The notes under the pieces were generated by a model. The model had not been told where the DNA came from. It was given only the letters and a program-made list of their open reading frames with translations, and made no database searches. A stretch of 64,000 bases of DNA from Thermoanaerobacterium xylanolyticum LX-11 (GTDB lineage: Bacteria; Bacillota; Thermoanaerobacteria; Thermoanaerobacterales; Thermoanaerobacteraceae), in NCBI RefSeq assembly GCF_000189775.2, contig NC_015555.1:206501-270500 (forward strand). Reading direction: 5' to 3'. Both the position numbers and the translations under genes were made by a program. Positions 28,345 to 37,146 of this stretch are shown here, in pieces (within the stretch, counting starts at the first letter, position 1; each line of letters opens with the position of its first letter).

Positions 28345-29610
28345 TTAGTCGTCTTCGGCAATATTTGAAGAAAAGCTCTTTTTATACTTAAATAATACTA
28401 CATACAGTATATATGAGATGCCTATAATGCCGCTTATTATAAATGTCATGTGTGCGCCTACTTTTTCTGCAAGGCTTCCTGCGTAAATGGCACCTATAGG
28501 TGTGACGCCTCCAAATACTAAAGAGTATACGCTCATGACTCTTCCTCTAAATCTGTTGCTGGAATTAAGCTGTACGGTGGTATTTGCCGATGCAGAGAAA
28601 GTAATCATAGAAAATCCAGATAAAGCGAGGAGAATCGTTGTAAGCCAATAGTAGCTTTGAAAACCGATTAAGATTTGGAAGACACATAAGCCACATCCAC
28701 CTAATATGAGATAGAATGGTTTTGCGCCTTTCTTGCTTAATGATGCCAGTATTAGAGCGCCTATTAATGCGCCAACACCCATTGATGACATGAGAAAGCC
28801 ATATCCTGTAGAATTTTGATTTAAGATGTTTTTTGCAAACACAGGTACCAAAACATTGAAATTTATGGCGAACGTGCTTAAAACTGCCATCATGAGTATA
28901 GTAGAGAATATTATCGGTGTATTTTTAATATACAAAAGCCCTTCCTTTATATCTGATATTACCTCTTCTTTTTTTAACATTGTTTTTGTTTTGCTTATTT
29001 TTACATCAATAAGGATTAACCCGGTGATTACTGCAATAAAGCTTAATGCATTGAGGTAAAAGCACAGTGCATAACCTAAAAGACCTATAAGCACGCCTGC
29101 TATGCCAGGTCCTATGATTCTGGCTGCATTGAATATGGAAGAATTAAGTGATATTGCATTCATCAAGTCTTCTTTGCCAACTAAATCGATTATAAATGAT
29201 TGCCTTGCAGGATTGTCTATGGTGTTTATGAAACCGACGATGGTTGCTAAAACGAGTATTTCCCAGTAGTTTATTGCGTTTAGTGCAGTTAGCGTTGCAA
29301 GAGCCAAAGCTGTCATCATTAGGCTTGTCTGAGTAAATATAAGGATTTTCCTCTTTGGAAATCTATCTATTACGACACCAGCAAACAGAGATAAAAAAAG
29401 CATAGGCAAAAATTGAAGGGCGCTGACGACACCCAACAAGAATGCAGAATTGGTCAATTTAAGGACTAACCAATCTTGACCAATATTTTGCATCCACGTG
29501 CCTATGAGGGATATCATTTGTCCAAACCAAAACAATCTGAAATTTCTATGCCTTAATGCAGGGAAAACACTGTCGGTCAGTTTTTCGAAAAAAATATAGA
29601 ATGAGTTCAA
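28345..29610 (-). CDS. MFS exporter of the MFS_3/EntS type
   Basis: A 421-residue transporter with about 12 membrane segments. It opens with FPALRHRNFRLFWFGQMISLIGTWMQ, the usual N-terminus of EntS-like drug/siderophore exporters, and has the loop motif DRFPKRKIL. The start is a TTG with GGAGG eight bases upstream. It lies 12 bases downstream of the XRE-TPR regulator in the same transcript, suggesting that the regulator controls it. The substrate is unknown; an exported peptide, drug or siderophore are all possible. Confidence 0.88.
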   Translation of the reverse strand: MNSFYIFFEKLTDSVFPALRHRNFRLFWFGQMISLIGTWMQNIGQDWLVLKLTNSAFLLGVVSALQFLPMLFLSLFAGVVIDRFPKRKILIFTQTSLMMTALALATLTALNAINYWEILVLATIVGFINTIDNPARQSFIIDLVGKEDLMNAISLNSSIFNAARIIGPGIAGVLIGLLGYALCFYLNALSFIAVITGLILIDVKISKTKTMLKKEEVISDIKEGLLYIKNTPIIFSTILMMAVLSTFAINFNVLVPVFAKNILNQNSTGYGFLMSSMGVGALIGALILASLSKKGAKPFYLILGGCGLCVFQILIGFQSYYWLTTILLALSGFSMITFSASANTTVQLNSSNRFRGRVMSVYSLVFGGVTPIGAIYAGSLAEKVGAHMTFIISGIIGISYILYVVLFKYKKSFSSNIAEDD

Positions 29611-29622
29611 TTAAAATGCCTC

Positions 29623-30939
29623 CTATTTGTAATAGTCACATAAAAGCTCAATGGATTTATTAAAATTTTCACTGGCTAAATCAGGCTTGCCAATCGATAT
29701 ATACAAGTTTCCTAAAGCTTTGTAAGCATCTGAAAGTTCTCTTTTAAGCCCCAGCTTTTTTAATATTTCCAATGATTTATTTAGTTCTGATGCAGATTGT
29801 TTAAAATCCTTGAGTTTTAAATGTATAGTGCCCAGCAAAGTGTACAACCTGCCAATCTCTTCTTCCGCATTCAGCTCTTTTAATATATTCATGGATGAAT
29901 TTATGTGTTCAAGAGCTTTATCATAATTTTCTAAGTAAAATTCTATTCTGCCTAATTCAGTCAGATTACATGCCATACCTGTTTTATTGCCTAAATCCTT
30001 GTACATAGCGTAACTTTTAAGGAAATATCTTTTTGCTATATCGTATTTCTTAAGGTCTGTATAGACAAATCCCAATAAGTTATATTCGCTGGCAATGTCG
30101 CCTTTTATGTTTAATGCCTTACTTATTACTAAAGACTTTCTTATGTAATTTAGTGCATCATTGTATTCTTTTAATTTGTAACTTATAAGTCCGAGGCCAT
30201 TGTTGCACTTTGCAATGTAGTCAACAGTGTTTGTCATTGTGGCATAGTTTAAACAGTTTAAGTAGTAATCCCTTGATTTTATGAGTTCTCCCAGCTTGTT
30301 GTAAAGATCGCCGATGCTATAAAGTATCTTGCATTTAACTTCATAATTTATTATACTGCTTTTTTCGAATTCGTCGATAGCTTTCAAATAAAAAATCAGC
30401 GAAGTATCAGGAATTTGTAATTTTTCATGACACAAACCTATGTTGTAGTATATTTCAACGAGGATTTCGTGTAAAGAATTTTGAGAAAAGTAATTTAAGC
30501 ATTTGTTAAGTGAGTCCAAAGCTGATTTGTAATCTTCAGTTTTGATGTACGTTCGACCTAAATAAAAACTTATAATATTTAAAGTATATTCATCTACATT
30601 AAGCTCTAAAGCTTTTTGATAGTAAGATATAGCTTCAGTTAAATTTCCACTGTCAAGCGACTTTCTTCCTTCGATTACTGATTTCAATACTTTTTTGTAA
30701 GTATTTATCTCATCTATAAGTTCTGCTTTGTCTTTGTAATCGTCATCAAGAAAGTACACCAGCGGTTTGTTCAATTTCTTTGCAATAAAATCTAAAGCTT
30801 TTAATGAAGGATTTATTTTGCCCTTTTCTATCAAACTTATATAACCTTTTGAAAATTCATCACCTGAAATATCACCCTGTTTTAAAAGGAGTTTTTTTCT
30901 TTCATCTCTGATTTTCTTTCCTAACTTAACTACATCCAT
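29623..30939 (-). CDS. XRE-type HTH regulator with long TPR array
   Basis: A 438-residue protein. Residues 1-60 form a Cro/C1-type HTH (LGKKIRDERKKLLLKQGDIS...GYISLIEKGKINPSL). Residues about 85-435 are tetratricopeptide repeats, at least seven, with recurring A-L-Y/F and G-x-Y patterns (IGDLYNKLGEL, GLISYKLKEY, LGTIHLKLKDF). This layout is that of RRNPP-like regulators and of growth-phase TPR regulators in Firmicutes. No signalling-peptide gene is visible next to it. The ATG follows GGGAGGGAGG. It is cotranscribed with the MFS exporter. Confidence 0.88.
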   Translation of the reverse strand: MDVVKLGKKIRDERKKLLLKQGDISGDEFSKGYISLIEKGKINPSLKALDFIAKKLNKPLVYFLDDDYKDKAELIDEINTYKKVLKSVIEGRKSLDSGNLTEAISYYQKALELNVDEYTLNIISFYLGRTYIKTEDYKSALDSLNKCLNYFSQNSLHEILVEIYYNIGLCHEKLQIPDTSLIFYLKAIDEFEKSSIINYEVKCKILYSIGDLYNKLGELIKSRDYYLNCLNYATMTNTVDYIAKCNNGLGLISYKLKEYNDALNYIRKSLVISKALNIKGDIASEYNLLGFVYTDLKKYDIAKRYFLKSYAMYKDLGNKTGMACNLTELGRIEFYLENYDKALEHINSSMNILKELNAEEEIGRLYTLLGTIHLKLKDFKQSASELNKSLEILKKLGLKRELSDAYKALGNLYISIGKPDLASENFNKSIELLCDYYK

Positions 30940-30978
30940 CAGAAATTGGCCTCCCTCCCCCTTTTTATTATAAAATAT

Positions 30979-31007
30979 ATTATAATTTAACTAGTTGAAA
31001 TTTTCAA
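30979..31007 (-). promoter_or_regulatory. Promoter of the XRE-TPR operon with palindrome at -35
   Basis: On the minus strand, TTGAAA (31007-31002) and TATAAT (30984-30979) are 17 bases apart. The -35 box is half of a perfect palindrome, TTGAAATTTTCAA (30995-31007), a plausible operator for autoregulation. Confidence 0.6.
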
Positions 31008-31135
31008 TCGCTTTTATTTGTGCTATTAATATATTTTAAGCAAAGTGAAATTTTTGCTGATTTAACATTGTAGAAATTTGTTTTTTTGTGTGAATTCAAT
31101 GGTATAATATTAATTAAATAGTCGGAGGTGTAAAA

Positions 31136-32623
31136 ATGGGCAAATTAACCATAGTAGGGCTTGGACCTGGAGAGTTTGAACACATGACAATTGAAACTAT
31201 TGAAAAGATGAAGAATGCAGACAAGTTGTATTTAAGGACGGAAAAGCATCCTGTTGTAAAATATTTAAAGGATATGGGATTGTCTTTTGAAACTTTCGAT
31301 AAAATTTATGAAATGGGCTCGACATTTGAGGAAGTTTATGATAATATTACTCGGGAAATAATAGAAATTGCCGAAAAATGCGATAATGTAGTCTATGCTG
31401 TTCCAGGCAATCCTTTAGTTGCAGAAAAAACTGTTGAGTATCTGTTAAAGTTTTTAAATGACAGTGACGATATAAAGGTAGAAGTTGTTCCTGCCATGAG
31501 CTTTGTGGATGTTGTCGTAAATGAATTAAAAATAGATCCTATTTATGGATTGAAAATCATCGATGGACTGTCTCTTGATAGTATAAAACCTGACAAAAGG
31601 TGCAATAATTTAGTAACACAGGTTTACAATAAAAGAGTAGCTTCAGAAGTAAAGCTTAAGCTTATGGACATTTACGGCGACGAATTTCTGGTAACGGTTG
31701 TAAAAAGTGCAGGTGTAAAAGGTGAACAGCGAATCGAAACCATGCCTTTGTATGAAATTGACATGATAGATTGGATCGATTACCTCACATCTATATTTAT
31801 ACCGCCTGCCAAAGGCACTTTTAAATCAAGGTACGATATAGATGACTTGCTGGACATAATGGCAAAGCTCAGGGGTGAAAATGGATGTCCTTGGGATAAA
31901 GAGCAGGATCACAGCACATTAAAAAAATATTTGATTGAAGAATGCTATGAAGTAATCGATGCAATAGAGAACAATTCAGACGAAAGTTTATTGGAAGAGC
32001 TTGGAGACGTTTTGCTGCAAGTGGTTTTTCACTCTCAAATAGCTGATGAGAGAAAGGCATTCGACTTTCATGATGTATGTGATGCCGAGTGCAAAAAGAT
32101 GATTTACAGGCATCCTCATGTGTTTGGAGTGGAGGAAATAGCTACTTCAGCGGATGTTCTAAAAAGGTGGGATGAAATAAAGAAAGATGAAAAAGGCTTT
32201 AAATCCCACACAAATGAGTTAAAAAGTGTTCCAAGGTCTATGCCAGCATTGATTAGGGGTTATAAAGTTCAAGAAAAAGCGGCTAAAGTAGGATTTGACT
32301 GGGACAATGTAGACGACGCAATGGCAAAAGTCTATGAAGAATTAAATGAATTTAAGGAGGTGTATAAAGGGGAAGACGAAAATGATAAAATAGAAGAATT
32401 AGGTGATTTGATTTTTGCTGTCGTAAATGTTGCTAGATTTTTGAAAATTGATCCCGAAATTGCTGTCCATAAGACCATTGAAAAATTCATCCAAAGGTTT
32501 AATTACATAGAAGATGCAGCAGAGAAATCTGGACATAAATTGGAAGACATGACATTATCTGAGATGGATAGCCTTTGGAACGAGGCAAAAATGAATAAAT
32601 TTAATAAAAAAGCACAAAAATAA
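31136..32623 (+). CDS. yabN: YabN: tetrapyrrole-methylase-like plus double MazG pyrophosphohydrolase
   Basis: A 495-residue fusion. Residues 1-220 are a SAM-dependent tetrapyrrole methylase fold (GLGPGEFEHMT, YAVPGNPLVAEKT). Residues about 240-365 form MazG domain 1 (GCPWDKEQDHSTLKKYLIEE, ECYEVIDAIE, EELGDVLLQVVFH). Residues about 375-490 form MazG domain 2 (EELNEFKEVYKG, EELGDLIFAVVNVARF). MazG hydrolyses NTPs, including oxidised ones; the methylase substrate is unknown. GGAGGTG precedes the ATG. It starts the conserved yab cluster that continues to hup, yabO, yabP, yabQ, divIC and yabR. Confidence 0.93.
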   Translation: MGKLTIVGLGPGEFEHMTIETIEKMKNADKLYLRTEKHPVVKYLKDMGLSFETFDKIYEMGSTFEEVYDNITREIIEIAEKCDNVVYAVPGNPLVAEKTVEYLLKFLNDSDDIKVEVVPAMSFVDVVVNELKIDPIYGLKIIDGLSLDSIKPDKRCNNLVTQVYNKRVASEVKLKLMDIYGDEFLVTVVKSAGVKGEQRIETMPLYEIDMIDWIDYLTSIFIPPAKGTFKSRYDIDDLLDIMAKLRGENGCPWDKEQDHSTLKKYLIEECYEVIDAIENNSDESLLEELGDVLLQVVFHSQIADERKAFDFHDVCDAECKKMIYRHPHVFGVEEIATSADVLKRWDEIKKDEKGFKSHTNELKSVPRSMPALIRGYKVQEKAAKVGFDWDNVDDAMAKVYEELNEFKEVYKGEDENDKIEELGDLIFAVVNVARFLKIDPEIAVHKTIEKFIQRFNYIEDAAEKSGHKLEDMTLSEMDSLWNEAKMNKFNKKAQK

Positions 32624-32694
32624 GCTTAAACTAGCAGGATTTTTAAGATTTGTGAAGAATAAATAAGTGTAGTATAAATTACTAAGGAGGTATT

Positions 32695-32973
32695 ATGGTG
32701 AATAAGGCAGATCTTGTTACTAAGATTGCAGAAAAAAGTGAGTTAACAAAAAAGGATGCAGAAAAGGCATTAAATGCATTTGTTGATGCAGTTCAAGAAG
32801 CTTTAAAACAAGGAGACAAGGTTCAGTTAGTAGGTTTTGGAACATTCGAAGTAAGGGAAAGAGCAGAAAGAAAGGGTAGAAATCCACAGACAAAAGAGGA
32901 AATTACGATTCCTGCTTCAAAAGCACCAGTGTTTAAAGCAGGAAAGGCATTAAAAGATTTAGTAAATGCATAA
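32695..32973 (+). CDS. hup: HU DNA-binding protein
   Basis: About 91-92 residues with the HU/IHF signature [20 protein letters not shown] and arms ending [14 protein letters not shown]. It is a histone-like dimer that bends DNA. The sequence is ATG GTG AAT AAG after AAGGAGG; the GTG at 32698 gives the classic start MNKADLV with better spacing (7 bases) than the ATG (4 bases). Terminated by a strong hairpin, so it is probably its own high-expression unit. Confidence 0.97.
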   Translation: MVNKADLVTKIAEKSELTKKDAEKALNAFVDAVQEALKQGDKVQLVGFGTFEVRERAERKGRNPQTKEEITIPASKAPVFKAGKALKDLVNA

Positions 32974-32974
32974 G

Positions 32975-33003
32975 ATCAGGTCGTATGACCTGATTGTTTT
33001 TTT
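32975..33003 (+). terminator. Terminator of hup
   Basis: Stem ATCAGGTC/GACCTGAT with a 4-nt loop directly after the stop, then a run of nine T after one G. Confidence 0.85.
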
Positions 33004-33017
33004 GGAGGACGATGGAC

Positions 33018-33257
33018 ATGAGGCTTGATAAGTTTTTGAAAGTGTCCAGGCTTATAAAAAGAAGGACAGTGGCAAAAGAAGCTTGTGACAAGGGAATGGT
33101 ATTTGTAAATGGAAAAGTTGCAAAAGCAGGCGATATTTTAAAAGTAGGAGATATTGTAGAGATTAATTTTGGGAGTAGAGTAATAAAAGCAGAAGTTTTA
33201 GATATAAAAGATCATGCCCTTAAAGATGATGCTGACAAAATGTACAGGTTACTATAA
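33018..33257 (+). CDS. S4-domain RNA-binding protein (YabO/RqcP/HslR-like)
   Basis: A 79-residue single S4 domain: MRLDKFLKVSRLIKRRTVAKEA, then GMVFVNGKVAKAGDILKVGDIVEI. In Bacillus the orthologue at this locus (YabO, now RqcP) binds stalled 50S subunits in ribosome quality control; the same role is inferred. The start is the ATG at 33018, eight bases after GGAGGA, rather than the ATG at 33012, only two bases away. It follows hup and precedes the SpoIID-like gene, as is common in this cluster. Confidence 0.9.
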   Translation: MRLDKFLKVSRLIKRRTVAKEACDKGMVFVNGKVAKAGDILKVGDIVEINFGSRVIKAEVLDIKDHALKDDADKMYRLL

Positions 33258-33326
33258 AAAAGAATTAAATACGACAATCCTTCCCATACTAAGAAAGGAA
33301 TGAATTTTGAATGGGAGGGATTTTTT

Positions 33327-34301
33327 ATGGTTAAAATGAAGTGGATTTTAGTTTTTCTTATATTTATGTTTGTTTCGACCTCATGTGGCACTCCAGCCAA
33401 AAAACCTATGCAGCCAACAAAGGAAAAAGCAATGCTTCCAAAAATACCCGATAAAATAAGTCGTGGATACAATAAAGAGCCTGTCTTGAAAGTCTACATT
33501 GCGCAGACAGGGAAAATAGAGACAATGCTTTTGGAACAATATGTCATGGGGACAGTCGCAGGTGAGATAAAAAATGATTGGCCACTTGAGGCTTTAAAGG
33601 CACAGGCAATATTGGCGAGAAGCTATGTTTTAAACTTTGTCAATAATGAAAAATCAAAATACACAGATGCTGATATATCTACTGATTTCGAAGAAGCGCA
33701 GGCGTGGAATCCATCAAATATCAATTCGAATATAAAAAAAGCAGTAAATGATACGAGGGGCTTAGTAGCCGTATACGATGGAAAATACATCGAAGCATGG
33801 TTTCATTCAGATGCTGCCGGTAGAACGGCATTGGCTAAAGAAGGGCTTAATTATAAAAAAAGTGAGCCACCGTATACAGAAAGTGTAAAATCAGACGATA
33901 TTAAAGTAGCTCCTCCCAATATAAAAAATTGGTCATATACTTTTACAAAGCAGGAAGTTTTAAGTGCTTTAAACAAGATGGGCATAGAAATAAGCGATTT
34001 TAAAACAGTGAAGATAGGAGCGAAAGGAATATCTGGCAGGACGGTACTTCTGGACTTTGATAAAATACCTGTAAATGCGCCAGATTTCAGGATTGCCATT
34101 GGAAGTGAAAAGATGAAGTCTACAATGTTAGACAGCGTCAAATACGATGGAAATAATCTTACAATAAAGGGAAGAGGCTTTGGGCACGGTGTTGGAATGT
34201 CTCAATGGGGTGCATATCAGATGGCTAAAAATGGAGCTAAAGCCAGTGACATAATAATGCATTATTTCAAAAATATAAATATTGTGAAACTCTGGAAGTA
34301 A
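33327..34301 (+). CDS. SpoIID/LytB-domain protein, secreted or lipidated
   Basis: A 324-residue protein with an N-terminal hydrophobic segment ending VSTSCG (weak lipobox) and a SpoIID domain. Family blocks are LEQYVMGTVAGEI, LKAQAILARSYVL, WFHSDAAGRT and GRGFGHGVGMSQWGAYQMA. SpoIID proteins are lytic transglycosylases or amidase enhancers used in engulfment or germination. This one lies between the S4 gene and yabP, so a spore-related role is likely. The ATG at 33327 follows GGGAGGG. It is a paralogue rather than clearly SpoIID itself. Confidence 0.88.
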   Translation: MVKMKWILVFLIFMFVSTSCGTPAKKPMQPTKEKAMLPKIPDKISRGYNKEPVLKVYIAQTGKIETMLLEQYVMGTVAGEIKNDWPLEALKAQAILARSYVLNFVNNEKSKYTDADISTDFEEAQAWNPSNINSNIKKAVNDTRGLVAVYDGKYIEAWFHSDAAGRTALAKEGLNYKKSEPPYTESVKSDDIKVAPPNIKNWSYTFTKQEVLSALNKMGIEISDFKTVKIGAKGISGRTVLLDFDKIPVNAPDFRIAIGSEKMKSTMLDSVKYDGNNLTIKGRGFGHGVGMSQWGAYQMAKNGAKASDIIMHYFKNINIVKLWK

Positions 34302-34326
34302 AGAGAGCCAAAAGCTCTCTTTTTTG
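34301..34326 (+). terminator. Terminator of the SpoIID-like gene
   Basis: AAGAGAGC/GCTCTCTT stem with a 5-nt loop and six T, overlapping the stop codon. Confidence 0.8.
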
Positions 34327-34332
34327 TTCTAA

Positions 34333-34354
34333 AAAATCGATGTGGACATAAAAT
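34333..34354 (+). promoter_or_regulatory. Candidate sigma-E promoter for yabP
   Basis: CATAAAAT at 34347-34354 matches the sporulation sigma-E -10 pattern CATANANT exactly. The -35 region is weak. yabP is a known sigma-E gene in Bacillus; use here is inferred. Confidence 0.35.
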
Positions 34355-34375
34355 TATTCTAAAAGAGGAGGTGTT

Positions 34376-34672
34376 ATGATGGATGATAGAAAAGGGACAA
34401 ACATAAATAAACCGCAAAATATCTCTGTGCAAAATAGGGAAAAGATGCAAATAACAGGTGTGGACAATGTTGTAAGTTTTGATGATGAAACTGTTGTGCT
34501 GGAAACATCAATGGGTATCCTTACGATTAAAGGTCAAGAACTTCACATAAATAAGCTGAATTTGGACGATGGAAATGTATCAATAGATGGCGAACTTATA
34601 AGTATTGTTTACAGCGATAGAAGCGGGTTAATGGGTAAATCTGGCGGCTTTTTAAGCAGGATGTTTAGATGA
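34376..34672 (+). CDS. yabP: Sporulation protein YabP
   Basis: A 98-residue YabP/YqfC-family protein: QITGVDNVVSFDDETVVLET, then GILTIKGQELHINKLNLDDG and a Phe/Arg-rich end. In Bacillus YabP and YabQ are made in the mother cell and YabQ is needed for the spore cortex. GAGGAGG precedes the ATG by four bases; the next ATG (34379) is seven bases away and may be the real start. Unlike in Bacillus, yabQ is not next: a HAD gene and a pyrophosphatase gene lie between. Confidence 0.93.
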   Translation: MMDDRKGTNINKPQNISVQNREKMQITGVDNVVSFDDETVVLETSMGILTIKGQELHINKLNLDDGNVSIDGELISIVYSDRSGLMGKSGGFLSRMFR

Positions 34673-34681
34673 ATTTGAGAA

Positions 34682-34710
34682 TTGATGTGTTCCCTTAAAT
34701 CATGTATTAT
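34682..34710 (+). promoter_or_regulatory. Promoter of the HAD phosphatase gene
   Basis: TTGATG (34682-34687) and TATTAT (34705-34710) with a 17-base spacer, about 32 bases before the start codon. Confidence 0.6.
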
Positions 34711-34741
34711 AATAATAGATGATTTAAAGGGGATATGCTTT

Positions 34742-35383
34742 ATGGATACTTATGTACTTGTAGACTTTGATGGAACAATAACAAAAGAAGATACGTGCTA
34801 TGCGATGGTAAAGGCTTTTGCTAAAGACGGCTGGCAAGAGATAGAGAAAGATTGGGAAGAAGGGAAGATAACTACAGAAGAATGTGCATTAGAGACATTT
34901 AAGATTATGGACATGGATGAAGAAAAATTGAAATCATTGCTTTTGACGATGGAAATAGATTTATATTTTAAAGATTTCATGGAGTTTTGCAAAGATAGAG
35001 GCTATAAAGTTATAATAGCCAGCGATGGTTATGACTTCAACATAAGGACTGTCCTAGATAAATACAATATTGACATGGAGTATTTTAGCAATAAGCTTGA
35101 TTTTCGAGACGGCAAAATTGTGGCGTCATTTAATACATCTGATGATTGCGATAAATGTGGTTCTTGCAAGTTGGATATCTTAAAAAAATATAAAAAGGAA
35201 AACACGCGGATTATCTATATTGGCGATGGTTACTCCGATATTTGCGTTTCAAAATATGCCGATTTGCTTTTTGCGAAAGGTGTGCTATTAAAATACTGTG
35301 AAGACAATGGCATTCCATCCATTCCATTTGAAGATTTTAAAGATATCATAGAATATTTAGAAAAAAGCGATAAACTATTTTAA
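34742..35383 (+). CDS. HAD-IB phosphatase, MtnX-like
   Basis: A 213-residue HAD hydrolase. Motif I is VDFDGTITKEDT, motif II VIIASDGYDFNI, motif III the lysine in CKLDILKKY, and motif IV YIGDGYSDICVSK. The cap and the DDCDKCGSCK segment match MtnX, the 2-hydroxy-3-keto-5-methylthiopentenyl-1-phosphate phosphatase of methionine salvage, and its relatives. No other mtn genes are near, so the substrate is uncertain. SD AAAGGGGAT precedes the ATG. It converges with the pyrophosphatase gene, overlapping it by nine bases. Confidence 0.82.
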   Translation: MDTYVLVDFDGTITKEDTCYAMVKAFAKDGWQEIEKDWEEGKITTEECALETFKIMDMDEEKLKSLLLTMEIDLYFKDFMEFCKDRGYKVIIASDGYDFNIRTVLDKYNIDMEYFSNKLDFRDGKIVASFNTSDDCDKCGSCKLDILKKYKKENTRIIYIGDGYSDICVSKYADLLFAKGVLLKYCEDNGIPSIPFEDFKDIIEYLEKSDKLF

Positions 35384-35396
35384 GTTTATCGCTTTT
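35363..35396. terminator. Bidirectional terminator inside convergent gene overlap
   Basis: A 14-bp stem, AAAAGCGATAAACT with AGTTTATCGCTTTT, and a 6-nt loop containing both stop codons. A single structure ends two overlapping convergent genes. Confidence 0.8.
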
Positions 35397-36994
35397 GCTA
35401 TTGGAGGTACAACTTGCTTTTTTCTTGATATGATGTATGGAAGGTAAAAATGGTTGTTGTCGATGTTTATGTTAAATGCTCTTTCCAACAGCTCTTTGTG
35501 ATTGCCTGCAAACAAGAACAATGATCCTTCATTTATTATATCTGTTAGCATTAGCAAAAGCATATCAAAGTTTTTGTTTTTTCTTTCTTCCTCCATGAAT
35601 TTAAGAAGATCATCTTTAAGATTTCCGATGCTCGACAATGTGTTGACTTGTCCTATGCCAACTCTTAAGTTGCCGATTAGAAATTCTTTAAAGTCGGTGT
35701 AAAATATCTCTTCAACTGTCTTGCCTTTTAAAGATGTGCCAGCTTCAAACATCTTTTTGCCAAAAGACTCTATGTCTATCCCAGCTATTTCAGCCAATTT
35801 TTTTGCTGCTCTTATATCTTCTGGTGTGCATGTTGGCGATTTGAATACAAGTGTGTCTGACAATATGGCCGCACACATGAGTCCTGCAATACGCTTATCT
35901 GGCGTTATACCTCTCTCTTCATAGATTTTATTGATTATTGTAGAAGAACAGCCTACGGGCTGATTTCTAAACAGTATAGGTTGATTTGTTTCAATGCCGC
36001 CAACTCGATGGTGGTCGATGATTTCAAGGATAGTAGCATCTTCTATCCCGTCAACGGCTTGAGATAATTCGTTGTGATCTACAAGTATTATTTTCTTTCT
36101 TTCATAGTCCAATATATGGCGTCTTGCCAATAACCCCAATACTTTTCCTTCATCATCAACCACAGGAAAATTTCTATATCTGTATTTTAACATCGTCTGT
36201 CTGACATCATCTATGTAATCACTGTCTTTAAATGTGACAATGTCATCTTTGATCATTATCAATGATACAGGCAAGCACTGATTTATAAGCTTTATGGTAT
36301 CAAAAGTGTCACAAGGCACTACTATCAAGGTGGAGCCAAACTTTTTTGCTTCTTCTATGACTGCATTCGATGGGTCTTCTCCGCCGGTGATTATTATAGT
36401 CTTTGCGCCTTTTTTTATTGATTCTAATTGTATGTTTTCTCTGTTTCCTACGATTAATGTCATGCCGGATTCTATTCTACTTACTACACTTTGTGTTTGC
36501 ATTGCGGCAACAATTATGTCACCTCTTACAAATTCCTCATTTTTTAAGATTAGCTTTCCGTTTAATGTCTTTATGATGTTTTCAACTGGAATAGTGTAAT
36601 TTGAAAGCTCATGTGATGATGTCAGGTATGCCTTTGCAAGGTCGCCCATAGTAGCGATGCCTTTTAATTTATTTTCATCGTCTACTACAACAATTGTCTT
36701 GGAATTGTTGTTTAATAAAATATTCCAAGCTTCATACATTGGTGCTTTTTCACTTATAGTAAGTGGCTTATCATAAGCAATATCGCCAACCTGAGTATAT
36801 ACATTGTCTATCAATAGTGGTTCATTTACATTAAAATAGTCTAAAACAAATTGCGTTTCTCTGTTAATAGGACCAAGCCTTACTGGAACCGCATTTATTT
36901 TGTCGGCTATTCTCTTTAAATTAGCGTATGCAATTGCTGAACAAATGGAATCAGTATCTGGATTTTTATGTCCTGAAACAAATACAACACTCAT
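35375..36994 (-). CDS. Mn-dependent inorganic pyrophosphatase with CBS-DRTGG-CBS insert
   Basis: A 539-residue family II pyrophosphatase. The DHH domain has GHKNPDTDSICSAIAY at the start and DHHRVGGIET in the middle, followed by the DHHA2 domain. Between them, residues about 70-250, are a CBS pair split by a DRTGG domain. In characterised clostridial enzymes this regulatory part binds AMP, ADP or Ap4A and tunes activity. Mn2+ dependence fits the nearby mntR/mntH theme but is a family property. The ATG at 36994 follows AAAGGAG. It sits inside the yab cluster between yabP and yabQ. Confidence 0.92.
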   Translation of the reverse strand: MSVVFVSGHKNPDTDSICSAIAYANLKRIADKINAVPVRLGPINRETQFVLDYFNVNEPLLIDNVYTQVGDIAYDKPLTISEKAPMYEAWNILLNNNSKTIVVVDDENKLKGIATMGDLAKAYLTSSHELSNYTIPVENIIKTLNGKLILKNEEFVRGDIIVAAMQTQSVVSRIESGMTLIVGNRENIQLESIKKGAKTIIITGGEDPSNAVIEEAKKFGSTLIVVPCDTFDTIKLINQCLPVSLIMIKDDIVTFKDSDYIDDVRQTMLKYRYRNFPVVDDEGKVLGLLARRHILDYERKKIILVDHNELSQAVDGIEDATILEIIDHHRVGGIETNQPILFRNQPVGCSSTIINKIYEERGITPDKRIAGLMCAAILSDTLVFKSPTCTPEDIRAAKKLAEIAGIDIESFGKKMFEAGTSLKGKTVEEIFYTDFKEFLIGNLRVGIGQVNTLSSIGNLKDDLLKFMEEERKNKNFDMLLLMLTDIINEGSLFLFAGNHKELLERAFNINIDNNHFYLPYIISRKKQVVPPIAKAINLK

Positions 36995-37093
36995 ATTCAA
37001 TTTCTCCTTTGTTTAGATTTTCGAACTTTGCAAATAGTTTAAAACTGAAGATTATGTAATATTGTCATGAATATCGGTTGGCGCATTAAATGA

Positions 37094-37118
37094 ATCATAT
37101 CAAATTCCCACATAAATA
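37094..37118 (+). promoter_or_regulatory. Candidate sigma-E promoter for yabQ
   Basis: CATAAATA (37111-37118) resembles the sigma-E -10 box, with ATCATAT upstream as a possible but closely spaced -35. A TATAAT-like AT run follows, so sigma-A use is also possible. Confidence 0.3.
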
Positions 37119-37146
37119 TAATATAATATGAGGAGGTATAATGTAA

